Source: Herpomyces periplanetae (lineage: Eukaryota > Ascomycota > Laboulbeniomycetes > Herpomycetales > Herpomycetaceae). From it: DNA of 64,000 nucleotides. How positions within the stretch are numbered: position 1 is the first letter of the stretch; each line of letters starts with the position of its first letter. The stretch is taken from positions 1 to 64,000 of the forward strand of contig WMKJ01000004.1 of assembly GCA_009733715.1 (NCBI GenBank), written 5' to 3'. Of the stretch, positions 28,992 through 40,061 are shown in pieces. The notes below the pieces were generated by a model that worked only from the letters and a program-made list of their open reading frames with translations, was not told the DNA's origin and did not search any database. A program made the translations under genes and the position numbers.

Positions 28992-30728
28992 ATGAATAGT
29001 GTTTACATTGTCGATTATGGTTCGGGTAATTTACTTTCATTGGCTAATGCTGTGAAAAAGCTGGGCTACACAGTTAATTGGGCCACAACAACTAAGGATA
29101 TTGTTGATGCGACCTGTTTAATTTTACCAGGCGTTGGCCACTATGGCTATTGCTGCGCTGAGCTACGTCGACGTGGGCTTGAGGATGCTATACGTGATCA
29201 TATTAACGCTAATAAACCATTTCTTGGTATTTGTGTTGGCTTACAATACTTAATGGAAGGCTCTGCTGAAGACTCTACGGCAAGTGGGTTAAACATTATA
29301 CCGGCTAGATTAGAAAAGTTCTCTTCCCACGATAAGCCCGTTCCTCATATGGGCTGGAATAGCGTTCATTATTATACATCGGCCAGTTCATCATGGTTGG
29401 GTGTTCAAGCCAATGACTCACGCTTAGGCGATATTCAGTATTACTTTGTTCACTCGTATGCACTCTGCTTTGATGATCCGACCACTCAGCAACGTTTATT
29501 AGAAGCTGGTTGGAGTGTTGCTCTCACAGTATACGGGGATGAGCTCTTTGTTTCAGCTTTACGCAAGGGAAACGTTTTCGCTACCCAATTTCATCCGGAG
29601 AAGAGTGGACAATGTGGTCTTGATTTACTGAAAAATTTCCTCGGTTCTACACTTGTTACTGGGCCTACATTACCCCGGGATAAGTTGCCAGAGAGTTTAC
29701 CAATGCAAGCATCTCTTCAAAAATGGGCCAATTCATTGCGTCCCAACATGCCTAGTTGCCGCATAATGGTGTGTTTGGACGTTAGATCGGATGACCACGG
29801 TAACTTGGTCGTAACAAAGGGTGATCAATATGATGTTCGTGAACGTAATGAAAATGCTACTGTGGGATCAATTAACGGGCAAGTCCGCAATATGGGAAGT
29901 CCAATTGACATGGCGGAACGTTACTACAATCAAGGTGCAGATGAAATTGTATTCCTCAGTATAACATCATTTAGGAATTGCCCTGCTCAAGATTTACCTA
30001 TGCTAAATATTCTGCGTAGTATATCGAAAACGGTGTTTGTACCGCTCACAATCGGTGGAGGAATCACTGATACACTGGATTCAAATGGCCAAAGTATACG
30101 AGCGGTAGAGGTAGCAAGTTTATACTTTAAGAACGGAGCTGATAAAGTTAGTATTGGATCAGATGCTGTTTACGCAGCAGAAAGGTATTACGGGGAGTTA
30201 GGGGAAAAATTGGATGGAAGTTCATCAATAGAGCAAATTTCCCGCCAGTACGGGAAACAAGCAGTTGTTGTATCTGTAGATCCTCGCAGAGTTTATCAAA
30301 CGTCCATTGATGATCAAAAGGAACATTCTGTTATACGGACAAAGATTCCGGGAAAATCTGGTGAAAGTTACTGCTGGTATCAGTGTACGGTTAAAGGTGG
30401 ACGGGAAAATCGAAATATTGATGTTATACAGTTAATTCGAGCCGTTGAAATTATGGGAGCAGGTGAAATTTTGTTGAACAGTATTGATCGTGATGGTTCA
30501 TCAATGGGCTTTGATACCGAGTTAATAGAATGGGTTAAACGTAGCACTAAACTTCCTGTTATAGCGAGTAGTGGGGCAGGAAATCCGGATCACTTTCGAA
30601 AGGTTTTTCAACAAGCTTGCCCCGACGCCGCTCTGGGTGCAGGAATGTTTCATAGCGGAAAATTTACTATTAGAGATGTCAAAACGGAACTACTCAAAGC
30701 TGGATTAAAAGTTGCAGATCACGATTGA
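28992..30728 (+). CDS. HIS7: HIS7, bifunctional imidazole glycerol phosphate synthase
   Basis: A single-exon frame of 578 residues from ATG 28992 (MNSVYIVDYGSGNLLSL). It takes ammonia from glutamine and uses it with PRFAR to make imidazole glycerol phosphate and AICAR, linking histidine and purine synthesis. The N-terminal glutaminase domain (about 1-210) carries Cys81 in GICVGLQYL and the His201-Pro-Glu203 pair in FHPEKSG. The C-terminal cyclase barrel (about 245-578) carries RIMVCLDVRSDD, VVTKGDQYDVRE, VPLTIGGGITD, LLNSIDRDGSSMGF and IASSGAGNP. The order and length match fungal HIS7. It converges with CHL1, with only 65 bases between stops. The frame is open upstream of this ATG, but the family begins here. 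Confidence 0.97.
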   Translation: MNSVYIVDYGSGNLLSLANAVKKLGYTVNWATTTKDIVDATCLILPGVGHYGYCCAELRRRGLEDAIRDHINANKPFLGICVGLQYLMEGSAEDSTASGLNIIPARLEKFSSHDKPVPHMGWNSVHYYTSASSSWLGVQANDSRLGDIQYYFVHSYALCFDDPTTQQRLLEAGWSVALTVYGDELFVSALRKGNVFATQFHPEKSGQCGLDLLKNFLGSTLVTGPTLPRDKLPESLPMQASLQKWANSLRPNMPSCRIMVCLDVRSDDHGNLVVTKGDQYDVRERNENATVGSINGQVRNMGSPIDMAERYYNQGADEIVFLSITSFRNCPAQDLPMLNILRSISKTVFVPLTIGGGITDTLDSNGQSIRAVEVASLYFKNGADKVSIGSDAVYAAERYYGELGEKLDGSSSIEQISRQYGKQAVVVSVDPRRVYQTSIDDQKEHSVIRTKIPGKSGESYCWYQCTVKGGRENRNIDVIQLIRAVEIMGAGEILLNSIDRDGSSMGFDTELIEWVKRSTKLPVIASSGAGNPDHFRKVFQQACPDAALGAGMFHSGKFTIRDVKTELLKAGLKVADHD

Positions 30729-30793
30729 CTAGCTGGAGATTTCTGGCATGATGATTTCACAAGGCAGAGTGAGATATTAATTTAGCTTCTTAT

Positions 30794-33700
30794 TTAGTGG
30801 CTTGAAGGGGAAAGGGAATTGGTATAACGCGATGTCATGCGATGAAAAAATTCATCGACTTCGCGTAAAATTTGGGATTGGTTAAAGGAAGGTTTAACGC
30901 TGGCTTTCATCCATCCTGGTAGTCTACATCGAATACGCTGACTTGTATATCTTTTATCGATTAAGATGATGGTGGCATAATCCCTTGAATGCCTGATTAC
31001 ACGGCCAATAGCTTGGTTAACGGCTCTCATGGTACAATTATCGTAATAGTCTCTCGCGGCCTGTTTTCCCGATGAATTCTGGAGGGATTTTAGTGATTTC
31101 TCAGTCGGAAGAGTAGATGCAATAGGATTGGGGAATTCCTCTTGAGAAGCACAAGATTTGAGCATAATATATTCCATTTTGGCCTTCCATTCTGCGCTGT
31201 GAGGATTTGGGAATGGTAGTCCTATTACAATTACACATCGTCCGTACGCATCACCAAAATTGATTCCTTCAGATAAACTACCTCCGATCACGGCAAAAAG
31301 AATGGCTCCGCGATGTGTCGTGGTCCACGTTTCATCGACCAACCTTTTATACTCCGTTAACCTATCACCCTTTTCACCTTGGTTTGTTTCACTCTCGTTA
31401 ACAACGCCCGTTGTTGCTGCTACTGAACCGCTATTTTCACACTCTTCTATAATGGGTTTTTCGAGGCATAATCGATCATAGATACTGGGGGAACCAATCT
31501 TTTTCCACTTGTTAACACACGATTCCATGTAAGCGTAGCTCGGGAAAAATATCACTACACCATCCGGAATCTGCAGTGTTATCTCCGCTATGCATAATCC
31601 CAGCTTTTCAATGTTTATTTCCGATTCTCGTTTACCGAAAGTAAAATCAAATTCATGTCCGTCGTCCGTACAAGCTAATGACCATATGGATACATGATCA
31701 CTTGGAACAACGTGTCCGCACGATAAACTGACGATTCGGTTTGCTTCAACATATGGCATTAGATATCGTGTATAATCTTCCATTGGAGACATTGTTCCTC
31801 CTATCATGACCACGGATTTGGCTTGTTCCACGATTCCTTTAAAATGGTTACTAGCATCGAGTAACATGTACCTGAGAATTATCATACTTTGGTTACTCTG
31901 ATTTCCGCAACTTCGTGAGTAAAACCATCTTCCCTCTTGACTTGTGTTCAATAACGATAACAAGAAACTTTCTACGGTGTATAATACTGGAGTTGTCACG
32001 GATTTCTCATTAACGTTAACCGTTTCCACGTATCCGTTAACTTTTCGGGCCAATCCACTCTCTTTAAGATAACGAATAAGTTTATACAAGTTTATTTGGT
32101 CAATGCTATTAGTCTTTAATAAATCGGACCCTGAAACTACACCCTCACTGGCCTTTCTCACGTCCAACAATCCCTGAAGATACTGATCAAGGGAATTTAA
32201 TATTCGTGCAAGTTGTGTAATGTAAACTTTATTCTTTCCACTTAATCTCTTGCCATACTTGCCCAAATAAACCTTCAACTGTGCCTTGGATTCCCTTACT
32301 TGGTCCATCGTTATACTCGCTGAATATGCATTCCTTATGGCATCAATTAAATTATGTGCCTCATCAATTATCACCACGTTTCCTTTAACTACTAGGGATA
32401 AAGCTTCGCGTGCACTACTCTGAAAAAGTAGAGCGTACGGTACGCTAACGATCTAAATCGACGTTAATCAAATTTGCCCACTGGCCTCTCCCATCATTAT
32501 GCATCATCACATTGTACACTGATACACTTAAACCGTGTGATAATTCATTCATCAACAAAATTCAATCGTTTCATCAATCTCTTACCCCTTCCCTTCTCCT
32601 TGAAAATTAATCAATTCTGCATACAAACTTGTCTTACCTCACTATACTTAATAACATCTCGTGATGCATAATACCCACAAATTCCCAATCTCTGCCCAAT
32701 TTTCCCCAAATCTTCAATGTCTCGTACACTAGCCAGTGCCCTATCACGAAATTCTTTGACCAGTGGTTCATTTTCCTTGGTTGGCATATACATGCAACGT
32801 TGTCCCCGTGCTTTTCCCCCTCTCTGAAGCTCTTTGCACTTTTCATTTATTGCGGTGCTGCTCTTTAGACATGCCACACTTTTATTCACGCATAAATTTT
32901 TCCTTGAGCCTAGCGTCAAATACTTAATTGATTCTAAAACTTCCCAATTATCACCTTTGCTAAGCCCTCCTTTTGTTAAATCAGCCGGAATACTGGTCGG
33001 TAATGTTATCTTTTTCACTTCATCCGCAAGTTGGGTTAACTGAGAATGCGTTCTCGTACAATAAATAATTTTAACATTATCATTGTCATCACCTTCATTA
33101 TCTTCAAAATCATCATCTTCCGCTACACTCTTTTTCCCTTCTATCAAGCCACTCATTCCTAACTTATGAAATAATCTAACTGTTTCACTTGACAATCCTG
33201 TATATTCATCGACAACTTTAATGCCATTTTCACCCTCACTCTCATAATCATCCAAGTCAAATTCTTCATTTAGCCTTTTTGCTTCAATTCCTCCAGTAAC
33301 TCTCTATACCATAAAAATGTGAGTCTTATGCGTAATAAAATTGACCCCCGCTATACCCAATAACGCCATAATATAGTATAACATCTTTACGGTAATTATA
33401 CTAAACCATGACAAAACTCAAGCAAGCATTTCGTAACCGTGTGTAATAATCATCACATGCATCTTGTGAATCATTTTAAAAAGTATAATACTTGTATTCA
33501 CTTAACTACAGAGTGTAAAACAAATGGAGATATACTTACCTGTCGTTTAAGTAACCGAGCCTTCGTGCAACTTTCGTTTTCCGGAGCATCAGACTCTCTT
33601 CGGATTTTCGCAAGGCGCTCTTCAAGCTTTTTTCGAGCTTGCATTACACGGTCAAATTTTATTCTACGTTCATGCTCGACAATCCAATCAGGCTCATCAT

Positions 33701-34337
33701 CATCACCATCTATAAGATGAAATTAAACCAGTCATTACATTAGATGAACAAATTTAGCTTGCTTATGCATGAACAAAACCAAAAACAAAAACAAAGCGTC
33801 GCAATGTTAACTCCGCTATCACCTTTATTCATATCATCCGAAATTAGCTCTAACTTTCTTCGTTTATAATCACGAAGCCAAGTAAGAGCTGAACAAAGTA
33901 TACTAAGTGATTTTCCCTAAACAAAATTACCCTTGGGTCAGTTAACTCATAATACAAGCCAATGTGGTTTCATTCGGGACAAGCAACCCCAATAATTTTG
34001 TTATTTGGCCCATGCGTTAACTTATTTACTCATAAATATTTAACTCACCGTTCCTGTACACACGTAAAAAGTCCATGTATAATAAATAGTTTATCAAGTG
34101 AGTAGATAAATTAGCAAACTCTTCGCATACTCGGTTAACGGAATCAACGGTCATGAAGCAGAATAAAACGAGCGGACGCCAAAAGTAGCATGTAAACTAC
34201 AACTTGACCAATAACGAACCTGTGGGTGACTCAAATATTCCGATTTTACTATGATCAAGGCAATCGTAGATAGCGTTCATGAGTTGGATCTGAACATCGT
34301 ATGGGTTATGCGGATGATGAAAAGGGTTATTAGACAT
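30794..34337 (-). CDS. CHL1: CHL1/DDX11-like Fe-S DNA helicase
   Basis: Six exons: 34220-34337, 34049-34053, 33823-33916, 33540-33709, 32638-33303 and 30794-32452. They join in phase to 903 residues. CHL1 is a 5'-3' DEAH helicase needed for sister-chromatid cohesion. The N terminus reads KIGIFESPTGTGKSLSIL, matching human DDX11. The GT of the Walker A loop GTGKS is supplied by a 5-nt exon, GAACG, flanked by TACAG and GTGAGT. Other motifs are IIYCTRTHSQLTQLADE (Ia), a four-Cys Fe-S region around NLCVNKSVAC, INEKCKEL, GQRCMYMP and GICGYYASRD, DEAHN (II), GGSLSEGINFGDAYGRCV and QAIGRVIRHSRDYA (VI). All catalytic motifs are intact. Skipping the microexon would shift the frame inside the P-loop. 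The 236-nt intron between exons 4 and 5 is the least certain join. Confidence 0.93.
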
Positions 34338-35517
34338 GTTCTCTCCAACGTGAAAATATTAGTGAAGGTGATGATAAAACCAGTTTCCTGCCTTAAGCTT
34401 ATGTAGAATTCCGAAAATAATCTGAATCGACTGGTTGAATTGGATAGACCTTTTAAAATAATGTGAAGCCGGGTTCAGCGATGATATTCAACGAAAAGTA
34501 ACCGACGAGTGATCAAGTTACATACTAAACTATAAATTATACAAGTAATTTTAATAGTAAAAGGATAATGAACGCTGGTTTACACTATATTTCGACATTT
34601 AACTCACCCAAAAATCTAACCCGTCAAGTCATTAACCAAGGATCGATAATTGGACGTTAAATCTCACGTTGGCCGTGATTTTACTACTCAATACACCAGA
34701 CTAATTAACACCGTACAACTTACATATAACACTATAATATCAATGGTACATATTAATCCTGGCCAAAATGGCCTAACCGGGTAAATTTCAATCCACCCAC
34801 CCAAATAAACCAAATCCCAACCTTCCATCATATAATTTATACATCGCTAAAACTCTGTTAAACATTTTCTCAGAATCCCCGGACAATCATCGTGAAAATC
34901 TCTTTTAAAATCTTCTTCGGCACAACTTTACCCCTCGTCTCATCTCATCTTCCCACACCGCGCCTTCTACATCGATACATTTCAATATCCAGACGAAATA
35001 TCACCTGACCGTGTGAGGAATGGGTGGTCATATGACTACAAGTCACGGGATGGTGATCGTGGGATTGGAATTGAAAATTTGGCATTGAAAAGGCTTAAAA
35101 CTGACGAATCCGCACAAAATTGGGAAATATTTTTCGGATGAATTTTGCTTGCAGGCACTTCGGTGGTATTTTGACAGGTCGTTATCTTAAGGGAAGTTTG
35201 GATGAAACGGTTTATCTAAATTTCATTTTGTCTTACGACTATCCCAAAAGATTTCCCACAGATAAAACTATTTGCCAGCTTGCTTGTCACTCTATCTATT
35301 TTCATCATATTTTTCATAAAATTTCTCCCTTTAACAATCGTCCGATTAATCTGTCCCTTTATCTAATATTTTGAATTATTTTATCTTGCTTTTCACAGGG
35401 TGGATTAATCACGGTCCTAAATCGATTGAAATTGATTAACCTTTTCTATTATCTTCCGTGCGTGAAACTTTACTTGGGTTTAGCACACTTTGTTGCGGTG
35501 AACCTTTTAATGTATTC
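34338..35517. promoter_or_regulatory. Divergent promoter region between CHL1 and the Zn2Cys6 factor
   Basis: About 1.2 kb, AT-rich. It contains TCACGGGAT at 35043-35051, in a dyad-like context with ATGGTGATCGTGGGAT following. No supported gene: an 84-residue + frame at 35120-35374 shows no recognisable motif. Confidence 0.45.
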
Positions 35518-38064
35518 ATGGAAATCCAAAAAACTTGGATCGATGCAAACGGCAGATTCAACAATTTAACTACCACTTCAATCATACATCCTCAACCACC
35601 TACTCCCAAAACTTCCTATTTCGATACCTTACAATCGTCAGATGGTAGACTTGGTAAATCCGATTATGACGAAACTGTGAACCTCTCTAACGAGGTTTCG
35701 CACGGAAGTCAAAAATGCCCTACCTCTTCTGTTGCTACTATGGAAAGTTCTCCGTGTAGTGCAGATGGCGAGGAAGAGGAAATGAAAAAAAAGAATAGCG
35801 TTAAACGAGCCTGTAACGAGTGTCGTCAACAGAAGGTGTGTCAAGTGTACATTTACCCTTGTATTGTTCTTTTTTATCAAATCCTTTTATCTTTTTAATG
35901 ATCATCTCTTTTTATCCATATAACCTCTCTTTCCTCTCTAATTCACCCGACTAACCATCCTAGCTTCGTTGTGATGTTATCCAAGATCCGTACACATCGT
36001 GTACTCGGTGTTTAAAGTATAGAATCGAATGCCGTGTTGATTCTAATTTCAAACGAATCGGAAAACGTAGTCGTTATGCTGAGTTAGAACGTTCGAAGCA
36101 AGAACTTGAAGTCAAAGTTGCCAAACTGGAAAAAAGACTTTCCGAGTTAACTAATTCCGCTGAAATATCATCTTTAGATATTTCACCGTTTACCTCATGC
36201 TTCGATAATCAAGCCTCTCGGGAAAATTCCTACGTTGAGAATGTTAATCAATCCCAACAGCAACAACGCCAGCAACAGCATCATCATCATCATCATCATG
36301 CTCATATACATCATCAACAAACTCCGACCAAGCAAGCCATTCCTGATATGCCAACGGATTTCTTGGAAGCTGGATTTGATTCTATTCACGCCCAAATCCA
36401 TCCTTCTCCGGACCAACGAATAAAATTTCTCGGTGATATTGTACTCAATCCCGATCAAGTTAACGAATTTTTCGAGGAATACTTTGCACATTACCATGAA
36501 TTTCTTCCTCTACTTGATCAATCCAAGTCCCCTGACCACTACTACGAAAAATCACCCTTGCTCTTTTGGACTATCATCGCCATTGCTGCCAGGCATTTTT
36601 CACGATACCCAAACTTTCTCAGTCAAATGATTTCCCCCTATAATCATCTAGTATGGTACACCATGTCAAAGGTCCCTCAGAGCCATTATGCTGTTAAAGC
36701 TTTGTGCCTCTTATGCACTTGGCCCTTACCTTCAAGTAGTACATCCAGTGATCCAACTTTCATGTACGGCGGTTTAATGATGAAAATCGCCGAGCAAATT
36801 GGTTTACATCGTCCATTTAACGCCCATGAGTTTACCAAGAATTCTGGTGAAGTCTGTAACGAGGATGTTAAAGATTTAATCAAAACTTGGGCTATTTGTA
36901 ACATTGTTAGCCAAAGTCTTTCAACTGGATTTGGACAACCTTCTGAAGTCGTCTTTGATGCTACTCTAGACTTTGAAAACTTACCCATTTCAGCCTATCC
37001 CTTACCCGATCCCCTTGCTCAAAGGCTACAACTTGAAAAGTTTTGTCATAGAGTTACCCAAATATTATACGGATATAATAAAGAGAACGATTCTCTTTTT
37101 GGTGAAAAGCAAGATTCCGTTAAGGTGAACATGCTCTCTCAAGCTCTAAACGGCCTTGAAGTTCGACTCGGTATAATTTCATGTCGTAAGTTAATTGCAC
37201 TCTTAGAAATTCTCCTTAGTGAGCTAATTTCATGTTTTAGCTTGGATACACATTTACATTCATTCTATCCGTCTTCACTTGAGACTTCACACATTCTTCG
37301 ATAGTCCCATGTCACCAAGTTACTTGGCCGATTTGAGAAATCTTTACGATACATCGGCAAAGTTCCTTGAAGTGGCTTTACAAAACGAGGTCAGCGGCCT
37401 AAAATATGCTACCCATTATATCATGCAAATGATTCTCGCCGCTGGTTTTGCTCTTATGAAACTTTTGAATTCCGTTTTCGTCGTAAGTATAAATCGAGAA
37501 CATGGCCGAAATCTCTTTTATGCTACTATCCGAGCTATTCGAAGTATGAGTATAACTCATAATGATTTACCTCAAAGGTTGGCCGAAGTTCTCGTACAAT
37601 TATGGAAAGCCAATGGTGCCGGCTTCAATAATTATGATACCATAGTCTATCCCTCCATTAGTGATGCATCTTTGCAACTTAAAGTTCGCCATCGTATGAG
37701 CATGTCTCTTCTCTACGATAGTGTTTGGAAGTGGCGTGAAGAATCTCAGGGGAAAATTCGTCAAGTTGTCATGAATTATTCCATTAAAAATCCCTCCTCC
37801 CCCGGCAATTCACGATTCCATGAAAATTCGAGTACTGCTTCGGCCTCATTGGTCCCAAGTCAAAATATTAATCAATCTGATAACCAACATCCTGATACCA
37901 CCAAACTTTCCCATACATTTACCCAAGATAACGGATATCCATATCCATCAAATTTGTTGAGCGTTGATTCTCCCGTTACACCAGACGTTCAAATAATAAA
38001 TCCTGTTCATTGGTTTTTAGAGGATACTTCCGATACCATTTGGCCTGCTCTACCCAACACTTGA
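35518..38064 (+). CDS. Zn(II)2Cys6 fungal transcription factor (War1/Leu3-like cluster)
   Basis: Three exons (35518-35835, 35964-37185 and 37241-38064), 787 residues. The binuclear zinc cluster is split by intron 1: Cys99 and Cys102 in RACNECRQQK, then Cys109, 119, 122 and 129 in LRCDVIQDPYTSCTRC and YRIEC. It is followed by a basic linker (FKRIGKRSRYAELE) and a coiled-coil heptad segment (KQELEVKVAKLEKRL), the layout of dimeric regulators. A Gln/His-rich run follows at about residues 200-225. The middle region (about 265-600) is a fungal-type regulatory domain (EFFEEYFAHYHEFLPLLD, AEQIGLHRPF, LADLRNLYDTSAKFLEVAL). The cluster plus linker most resembles War1 and Leu3 relatives. The target pathway cannot be told from sequence. 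The last exon join (phase 1) restores the conserved FFDSP segment. Confidence 0.9.
36250..36325 (+). repeat. CAG/CAT trinucleotide run coding a Gln/His tract
   Basis: Runs of CAA/CAG then CAT codons inside exon 2 of the transcription factor, giving QQQQRQQQ followed by seven His residues. It is a coding microsatellite and probably varies in length. Confidence 0.7.
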
Positions 38065-38620
38065 TCACTTGTGTGGTCGACATTTCAATTTGTATCTTAA
38101 ATTTAACCAAATCGTCTGTTTGCATTACATTTAGTCTACACTTCCCTTCCCCCGAAAGCTACCAGCTTGATTATACCTTCAACCACACAAATCTACTATT
38201 TGACTGTTTAAATTGAAAGTGGACACCATCAATCTTTTCTTCCCAATTCGTCACCTTCATCTCATTTTCAGTCGATCCGTCTCAACTTTGTGCCAGATCC
38301 GGCATTATCATAGTGGGCTATCCCACTAATCGGGACGGTCTTGTCTCTTTTAGGTTTGTCGGATTCATTTAAATCCGTCCTCGAGAATTTCCCAAAACGG
38401 CAAAAATTTTTTGGGGATATTAGACTTGTCTGCAAAGTTTTTGTCGTTGCATTTTAGTATATCAGGAAAGTTTATATTCAGTTTACCAGTAACTTAAACA
38501 ATTTTACTACAAAAGGGATACAGCGTAGATGGATTGAATCTTGATACGCATACATTTGTGCACGCTGCTATGATCTGCAATATATATTCAACGTTGAGCT
38601 CTACCTGTTGACAGTTAAAA
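38065..38620. other. Convergent 3' intergenic region (Zn2Cys6 factor / eL34)
   Basis: About 560 AT-rich bases with no gene. It holds one clear short hairpin at 38311-38328. Confidence 0.5.
38311..38328. repeat. 7-bp inverted repeat with 4-base loop
   Basis: TAGTGGG, loop CTAT, then CCCACTA. It lies in the 3' region between two convergent genes, 247 bases after the transcription-factor stop. A role in 3' processing is only a guess. Confidence 0.4.
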
Positions 38621-39216
38621 TCATCGCTTTTTGCTTGTGTTCTTCAACACTCTTTTCACAATTTTTTGCTCTTCAATTAAAAATGCTCGGACAACTCGAT
38701 CTTTAACACAATTGCCGCATCTTGACCCTCCGTAAGCTCTCTGCACCGTTTTACGCGGTTTTGATATAGTCGCATATCCACGAGGTCGAAGGGCCGGTAT
38801 CTATTAACCAATAAGTAAGATTCCTCACTCCTCGTAAATCAGGAACAATGCCTCCGTTAGAAAATTGAACAACCTATTCTGTTCGAAATAAACACCATCA
38901 ACAAAAACTTAATATTTAAAACTCACGCCTGGTAGTTTACATCCACAATCACCACATTTAGGTGCCGTCCCCGCCTTCTTCGTATGTAAGTATCGTAATT
39001 CTCCTCCGGGCGTTTTAATCACGCGAACTTTATTTGAGGCTGTTTTGTAACTATACTTAACACGTTAAAATTCTTCATACATCACATAACTGGGTTAAGC
39101 CTCTACGTACGATTTACGACGACGCTAAGCACTCGTCAGTATCAACCCTAACAATATCATCTTGTAAACATTATTTTCAACTAATTACTCACAAATGTTA
39201 ACCGATTCGACGACAT
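38621..39216 (-). CDS. RPL34: Ribosomal protein eL34
   Basis: Four exons too short for simple frame calls: 39193-39216 (24 nt), 39111-39124 (14 nt), 38927-39050 and 38621-38800. They join in phase to 113 residues. The product reads MSSNRLTF, then [20 protein letters not shown], then [40 protein letters not shown] and [17 protein letters not shown] before a short Lys/Ser/Arg tail. This matches yeast eL34 almost motif for motif, including the two CxxC pairs. eL34 is a 60S component. The 14-nt exon CGTCGTCGTAAATC supplies RRRK and part of a Ser codon. Introns are 68, 60 and 126 nt with GTGAGT or GTACGT donors. The tail is shorter than in yeast. It diverges from PRP8. Confidence 0.95.
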
Positions 39217-40061
39217 GGTTTTCGTTAATTTCCAAACTTTCCCACAAATTGATTTCTAACCGAATATTTTGAATTTCCCTTTACAAAATTTCCCGTCCAA
39301 TGTCAACCCAGCTCTCACTTTAATAATTCAGGTTCCCTCTTTAATCCTCAAGGCAGCCCAAAGCCCAAACTTGTAAAAACTTTCGTCCTTGACTTTTCAC
39401 ATTTAAAATTTCTTTAAATTTTTCATTTTCTCGGTGTGCGCCACTTGCTTACGTCAGATACTTTAGATTCACACACAAATTTTACTCTAAGCTTTTTCTT
39501 CCATTGAACCATTAATTCTACCTTTCTAATTATCAAAATTTACTTTATTCTTACTTCTAAAGCTTATACAAATGTATACAATGATACTTAATGCGCTTTA
39601 TTTTTTCATTTCAAACACTTAATTCATCAAGCATATCTCTGACCACATACATTCACGACCTTGCCCAAATTTTCACCAAGTCACGTGCCAATTCCACTGG
39701 GGATGCCTAGTCAGCTCGAGGCCGTGAGGGCGCGAGAACTTGCTTGCGAATTGTACTCTTGATAGCATTGTTCGCGACGAGTTCGTTTGTCCGTCTTAAT
39801 TACTGGAGTCAGCTATATTTCGTGTTAATTGTTTTGAAAGATAATAAAACTTTAAAAAGTTTTGATTTGCTATTTTTTCAATCCTCCTCGCGTAGCCGTT
39901 ACCACGGCATATCGCGATTGATATAAATTGAATTCTGTTTTATCCTTGAAAAAACTATCATTACTGTCTCAAATTCCTTAATATAATAGATCTCTTCTAA
40001 CCTCAAAGTTTACACTTCTTCCCTTAACGAAATTGCTGAATTTTGATAAGGTTTGCGAGCT
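39217..40061. promoter_or_regulatory. Divergent promoter region between eL34 and PRP8
   Basis: About 845 bases with a TCACGTG at 39681-39687 near the middle (465 from the eL34 start, 375 from the PRP8 start). The rest is AT-rich. No gene seen. Confidence 0.5.
39681..39687. promoter_or_regulatory. TCACGTG E-box between eL34 and PRP8
   Basis: A CACGTG core within AAGTCACGTGCC, roughly central in the divergent promoter of two essential RNA-related genes. Confidence 0.35.
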
